Positions 4,990-7,685 of a DNA stretch of 7,685 nt are shown here, piece by piece (the first letter of the stretch is position 1; the number at the start of each line of letters is the position of its first letter). The position numbers and the translations under genes were made by a program. The notes under the pieces are model-generated. The model did no database searches. It had not been told where the DNA came from and was given only the letters and a program-made list of their open reading frames with translations. Source of the stretch: Clostridia bacterium (GTDB lineage: Bacteria; Bacillota; Clostridia; Christensenellales; HGM11417); contig JAFQWR010000213.1 of the NCBI GenBank assembly GCA_017407365.1, forward strand, positions 1 to 7,685, written 5' to 3'.

Positions 4990-6426
4990 TTATTCGTCCT
5001 CACCGAAAATAGCCGCAATTTCCTCCTTGGAATAGGTGCGTTGCTCGTAATCGTGGTAGGCGGTTTTGTGTGTGGCAGAGGAGGGCTTTGCCGAAAGTGC
5101 GGTGAGAGCCTCAGCCTCCTGCGGAGTGGAAATTCCTTGCGCCTTACATTGTGAAAGCAGTCGGTGCATTTCCTTTATGGGGTTAAGTCCAACAGAGTGC
5201 TTTGCAACAAACAGAATCAGCTCGTCCGAAAGTCCCCATAAATCGCTCCATAAATGATAGTTTTCACGGTCGTATGAGGTGACGTCACGCATCAGCCCTG
5301 CGCTTTCCAGCACGCTCTTTACGGTGCGCTCTTTTGCAACCTGCTCGCTCAGGTAGGAGTTGAAGCTTTCCTCCGTAACGGCACCCTCCCGCTTCAGTCG
5401 GGAAATAACCTTATGCATTCCGCCAAGCGTTTTGACGCCGGAGGTAAAGCAATATTCCGCAATGCGTGTGAGCAATGCAGGCGAAAAGCCGTCGTCCGTC
5501 CAGGGCAAAACATATTGCTCCACCGTGGGGGTAAGGTCTGCCGCATACAGCCCGAGGCTCTTATTGACGCTGATGGCAATATCGCGTAAAGCCTGCTTCT
5601 TCTGCATATAGTCACGCATTTCGCCCTCGCTCATCTTGCGGTTGCGGTAAAACTCCGAAAGCAGAGCGTCCAGCTTGTCAAAGGAGCCGCGCTTACCCTT
5701 TAAGAAGGAGGCGGCGGCAAGAAGAGCAGGCTGACCGAAGCCGTATTCCTCCGTCCATTTTACATAGAGGTCGCCGCTCAAAAGATCAGAGCCGCTCTTA
5801 ACGCCCATAGCTCTTGCAATTTCGTTGAGTGCGGCGCTTTGCGCGGTATAAGAGCTCAGCTCGTTTTCCACGTCCTTTAAGGAAAGGATGCCACGAGCCG
5901 CCCAGCTTTTTGCAACGGTGGAAATATAGCGGTAAGAGATGCCCGCACCTTTCAGGTTGACGCAGTATTTGGCAATCATAATCATTGCCTCCTGCTCAAT
6001 ATGCAGGCTTTCCATCAGGTAAAAATACTCTGAAAACTCCGAGGGAGTCAGCATTCTGTCGGGGAAAAGGAGCTGCATCTGCTTGGTAAAATCGGAATAC
6101 TTCTGCGGCTTGATTTTTCTCGGCTTTGCGTTGATGCCCGACAGAGGAAGATAACTGATGACAAGGGGGATTTTAGAAAGTATGCTGATCAGCCCCAATT
6201 CCTCCAGCTCCTCGTAAACGCCGAAAAGCTCCTCCTCGGTCAGACGAAAGACACGGCAAAAGGCCTCGGGCAGATTGACGCTCTCGGTGTGTGCGGCATA
6301 GAGCCCGTAAAGGTATATTCGCTCGGCTTTGTCGCTGCATTCGCTCAGATATCTGGATAATAAAACGTTGTCTACCGGAGTAAATCGGTTGTCGTTGTAT
6401 TCAGCCGAAAGGCGGATAAAGGGCAT
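4990..6426 (-). CDS. DnaB/DnaD-like replication initiation protein with four DDBH2-like units
   Basis: The 478 residues form a DnaD-domain protein. Such proteins remodel DNA and recruit the helicase loader in Bacillota replication initiation and restart. The N-terminal part (about 15-100) looks like a winged-helix DDBH1 domain. Then come repeated helical units with a W or Y near the start, a G-F/L-x-x-x-L turn and a G-x-x-(T/S/M) end: 127-190 (YRYISTVAKSWAARGI, the classic DDBH2 Y-I...W pattern), 219-274 (VKWTEEYGFGQPALLAAAS), 302-360 (LPWTDDGFSPALLTRIAEY) and 388-441 (LWSDLWGLSDELILFVAKH). The C-terminal 35 residues are charged and probably flexible. Length and position next to a DnaI-like gene match B. 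subtilis DnaB (472 residues, dnaB-dnaI order). The start is ATG 6426, with GGAGGT 5 nt upstream. The first gene of the operon, it has its own promoter. Confidence 0.9.
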   Translation of the reverse strand: MPFIRLSAEYNDNRFTPVDNVLLSRYLSECSDKAERIYLYGLYAAHTESVNLPEAFCRVFRLTEEELFGVYEELEELGLISILSKIPLVISYLPLSGINAKPRKIKPQKYSDFTKQMQLLFPDRMLTPSEFSEYFYLMESLHIEQEAMIMIAKYCVNLKGAGISYRYISTVAKSWAARGILSLKDVENELSSYTAQSAALNEIARAMGVKSGSDLLSGDLYVKWTEEYGFGQPALLAAASFLKGKRGSFDKLDALLSEFYRNRKMSEGEMRDYMQKKQALRDIAISVNKSLGLYAADLTPTVEQYVLPWTDDGFSPALLTRIAEYCFTSGVKTLGGMHKVISRLKREGAVTEESFNSYLSEQVAKERTVKSVLESAGLMRDVTSYDRENYHLWSDLWGLSDELILFVAKHSVGLNPIKEMHRLLSQCKAQGISTPQEAEALTALSAKPSSATHKTAYHDYEQRTYSKEEIAAIFGEDE

Positions 6427-6470
6427 AACAGACCTCCCCCTACAGTCTATAACCGCAGGTGTGTTATATT

Positions 6471-6499
6471 ATTGTACCACTTTTTGCTCCGTTTGTAAA
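6471..6499 (-). promoter_or_regulatory. Promoter of the dnaB-dnaI-like operon
   Basis: On the minus strand, -35 TTTACA (6499-6494) and -10 TACAAT (6476-6471) are separated by 17 bp. The start point would be near 6464, with a leader of about 38 nt ending in the strong Shine-Dalgarno GGGGGAGGT (6440-6432). It fires divergently from the rplM promoter. Confidence 0.85.
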
Positions 6500-6571
6500 T
6501 ACTTTTTGGGGTAAAAAAGGGTGCAAACGGCGGGAAGCCCGAATCTGCAACAGCTTTTTGCCCGATAGCGG

Positions 6572-6599
6572 AAAAAGAAGGGAAAAAAGTTTGAAAAAA
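6572..6599. other. Phased A-tracts upstream of the rplM promoter
   Basis: Three A-runs of 5 to 6 bases at 6572-6576, 6583-6588 and 6594-6599 have centres about 11 bp apart, within a purine-rich stretch. The last ends 23 bp before the -35. In-phase A-tracts bend DNA and are known to raise activity at strong promoters. The tracts are seen; curvature and function are inferred. Confidence 0.4.
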
Positions 6600-6622
6600 G
6601 GGGGATTTCGGGATGATTTTGT

Positions 6623-6651
6623 TTGACAAGAATTGTATTTTATAGTAAAAT
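6623..6651 (+). promoter_or_regulatory. Promoter of rplM-rpsI
   Basis: -35 TTGACA (6623-6628, perfect) and -10 TAAAAT (6646-6651) are separated by 17 bp. Transcription would start near 6658, giving a leader of about 130 nt before the rplM ATG. Confidence 0.9.
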
Positions 6652-6657
6652 AGATGG

Positions 6658-6786
6658 GCAATTTGAAAAAGTGTAACCTGTTCGATTAGCCCTGATACAG
6701 TTTCATCCTTTCGGTGACGGAACCGCCGTCTGTGGTGAGCGTATGCTTTTTCCATTAAAATTCCACATTTTCACGGAGGACATATC
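6658..6786 (+). promoter_or_regulatory. Long rplM-rpsI leader, candidate autoregulatory RNA
   Basis: About 130 nt of untranslated RNA precede rplM. Visible pairing includes a 5-bp hairpin GACGG/CCGTC (6716-6720 with 6726-6730, loop AACCG) that competes with CGGT/ACCG (6712-6715 with 6722-6725). UCCUUU (6706-6711) could pair with the Shine-Dalgarno GGAGGA (6775-6780) through four Watson-Crick and two G-U pairs. In Bacillota an L13 leader motif is known to control rplM-rpsI, and the position fits; I cannot confirm a match to that family by eye. Confidence 0.45.
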
Positions 6787-7221
6787 ATGTCGGATAAAAC
6801 CATGATGGCAAAGGCTTCCGAGGTAGAGCGCAAGTGGTACGTAGTTGACGCACAGGGTCAGACGCTTGGTCGCTTAGCAAGCCGTGTTGCCGCAATTTTA
6901 AAGGGCAAAAATAAACCTTGTTACACGCCGCACGTAGACTGTGGCGATTACGTAATCGTAATCAACGCAGAGCAGATCGTGCTCACCGGCAAGAAGCTCG
7001 AAAATAAGCTGTACCGCTACCACACCGGTTATATTGGCGGCTTAAAGGAAATCAAATACAAAACGTTAATGGAAAACAAGGCAGACTTCGTTGTTATGCA
7101 CGCAGTTAAGGGCATGCTCCCCAAAAACAGCCTTGGCAGACAGATGGCTAAAAAGTTACGCGTTTATAAAGACGCTAACCACGGACACGAGGCTCAGAAG
7201 CCCGAAGTTTTAACGTTTTAA
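6787..7221 (+). CDS. rplM: 50S ribosomal protein L13
   Basis: The 144 residues match L13, an early-assembling protein of the large subunit that binds domain II and VI regions of 23S rRNA. The N-terminus EVERKWYVVDAQGQTLGRLA (12-31) leads into LKGKNKPCYTPHVDCGDYVIVINA (38-61). The family signature AVKGMLPKNSLGRQMAKKLR lies at 106-125. The start ATG 6787 has GGAGGA (6775-6780) 6 nt upstream. A second ATG pair at residues 6-7 is possible, but it has no Shine-Dalgarno and the family normally begins at the outer Met. It is first of a two-gene operon and 19 nt from rpsI. Confidence 0.99.
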   Translation: MSDKTMMAKASEVERKWYVVDAQGQTLGRLASRVAAILKGKNKPCYTPHVDCGDYVIVINAEQIVLTGKKLENKLYRYHTGYIGGLKEIKYKTLMENKADFVVMHAVKGMLPKNSLGRQMAKKLRVYKDANHGHEAQKPEVLTF

Positions 7222-7240
7222 GGGAGGTCGGTAGAGTAGT

Positions 7241-7654
7241 ATGGCTAAAGTTACTTTGAAAAAGAAACTGCAATATTGGGGCACCGGCCGTCGTAAAAAA
7301 GCCGTTGCACGCGTTCGTCTGATTCCTAACGGTACGGGCGTTATCACCATCAACAAGCGTGAGCTTGAAGATTATTTTGGCTTAGGCACGCTGCAATACA
7401 TCGTAAAGCAGCCCCTCGTTTTAACTGAAACGGAAGCAAAGTTTGACGTAGCAGTTAACGTATTCGGTGGCGGCTTAACCGGTCAGGCAGGCGCTATCCG
7501 TCACGGTATCGCTCGCGCACTGTGCCAGGCAGACGCTGATATGCGTCCCGCATTAAAGAAGGCAGGCTTCTTAACGCGCGACCCCAGAATGAAGGAAAGA
7601 AAGAAGTACGGCTTAAAGAAAGCTCGTCGTGCTCCTCAGTTCTCGAAGAGATAA
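7241..7654 (+). CDS. rpsI: 30S ribosomal protein S9
   Basis: The 137 residues match S9, whose C-terminal tail contacts the P-site tRNA anticodon stem-loop. The sequence has YWGTGRRKKAVARVRL (12-27), the signature GGGLTGQAGAIRHGIARAL (76-94) and the basic tail KKYGLKKARRAPQFSKR ending in the universal SKR. It has a 7-residue longer N-terminus than the 130-residue E. coli protein, which is common in this phylum. The start ATG 7241 is set by an in-frame TAG at 7232-7234. The Shine-Dalgarno GGGAGG (7222-7227) lies 13 nt from the ATG, longer than usual. It is co-transcribed with rplM. Confidence 0.99.
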   Translation: MAKVTLKKKLQYWGTGRRKKAVARVRLIPNGTGVITINKRELEDYFGLGTLQYIVKQPLVLTETEAKFDVAVNVFGGGLTGQAGAIRHGIARALCQADADMRPALKKAGFLTRDPRMKERKKYGLKKARRAPQFSKR

Positions 7655-7685
7655 TCAATCATATCTTATATTCAAAAAGCTCTGC
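7655..7685 (+). other. Start of the region after rpsI, possible first arm of a terminator
   Basis: Only 31 nt remain after the stop codon. AAAAAGCTCTGC at the right edge (7674-7685) could be the 5' arm of the operon terminator, but the other arm is outside the window. Confidence 0.2.

Noticed and set aside
6512..6542. CGGG-AAG-CCCG short inverted repeat in the divergent region as a terminator or operator
   Set aside because: The stem is only 4 bp with a 3-nt loop and lacks a U-tail; it is probably chance.
6447..6755. Minus-strand 102-residue open frame in the rplM upstream region
   Set aside because: It overlaps two promoters and the rplM leader, has no recognisable domain, and is composed of sequence better explained by A/T-rich regulatory DNA.
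6743..6805. Short upstream open frame overlapping the rplM start (ATG 6743)
   Set aside because: Its ribosome-binding site is poor and it would overlap the strong rplM start; there is no sign that it is translated.
1..7685. Mobile element, defence island, CRISPR or biosynthetic cluster
   Set aside because: No transposase, integrase, repeat array, nuclease or toxin-antitoxin pattern was found on either strand; all clear genes are housekeeping or conserved hypothetical.

Overview
The window looks like a chromosomal segment of a Clostridia-type Bacillota, probably an uncultured or gut lineage. The evidence is AGGAGG-type ribosome-binding sites, vegetative TTGACA/TATAAT promoters, a DnaD-domain protein next to a DnaI-like helicase loader, a DUF6062-type Cys/His protein and a YugP-type membrane zinc peptidase. 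No insertion sequence, phage gene, CRISPR array, rRNA or tRNA is visible. It reads as ordinary core-genome DNA and I do not see an obvious new defence, mobile or biosynthetic system.

Layout. (1) Positions 1-145: the end of a + strand gene with a LysM-like C-terminus, then a bidirectional terminator shared with a convergent gene. (2) 143-942: a minus-strand membrane-anchored protein with a degenerate SPOR-like domain. It is divergent from (3) 943-1620, a DUF6062-type protein with a duplicated CxxC...CxxH module. A TATAAT promoter and a 13-bp palindrome lie between them. (4) 1647-2250: rplI (ribosomal protein L9), monocistronic, with a near-consensus promoter and a strong terminator. (5) 2256-3013: a YugP-type zinc metallopeptidase whose real start is an internal GTG. 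(6) 3083-3994: an unrecognised 303-residue soluble protein, preceded by a terminator whose U-tract touches its start codon. (7) 4046-6499: a helicase-loading operon, a 478-residue DnaB/DnaD-like initiation protein followed 8 nt later by a DnaI/DnaC-like AAA+ loader. (8) 6427-6786: a 360-bp divergent regulatory region. (9) 6787-7654: rplM-rpsI (ribosomal proteins L13 and S9) with a roughly 130-nt leader.

How the genes work together. The DnaD-like protein and the DnaI-like ATPase would deliver the replicative helicase to DNA at the origin or at restart sites, and their order matches dnaB-dnaI of Bacillus subtilis. They diverge from the ribosomal operon rplM-rpsI, so a replication operon and a growth-rate gene pair share one control region. 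The rest are single genes with their own signals. The points most worth a second look are the terminator fused to the start of the unknown gene, the tandem Cys/His modules of the DUF6062 protein, four DDBH2-like units in the DnaD protein, and the palindrome at the DUF6062 transcription start.
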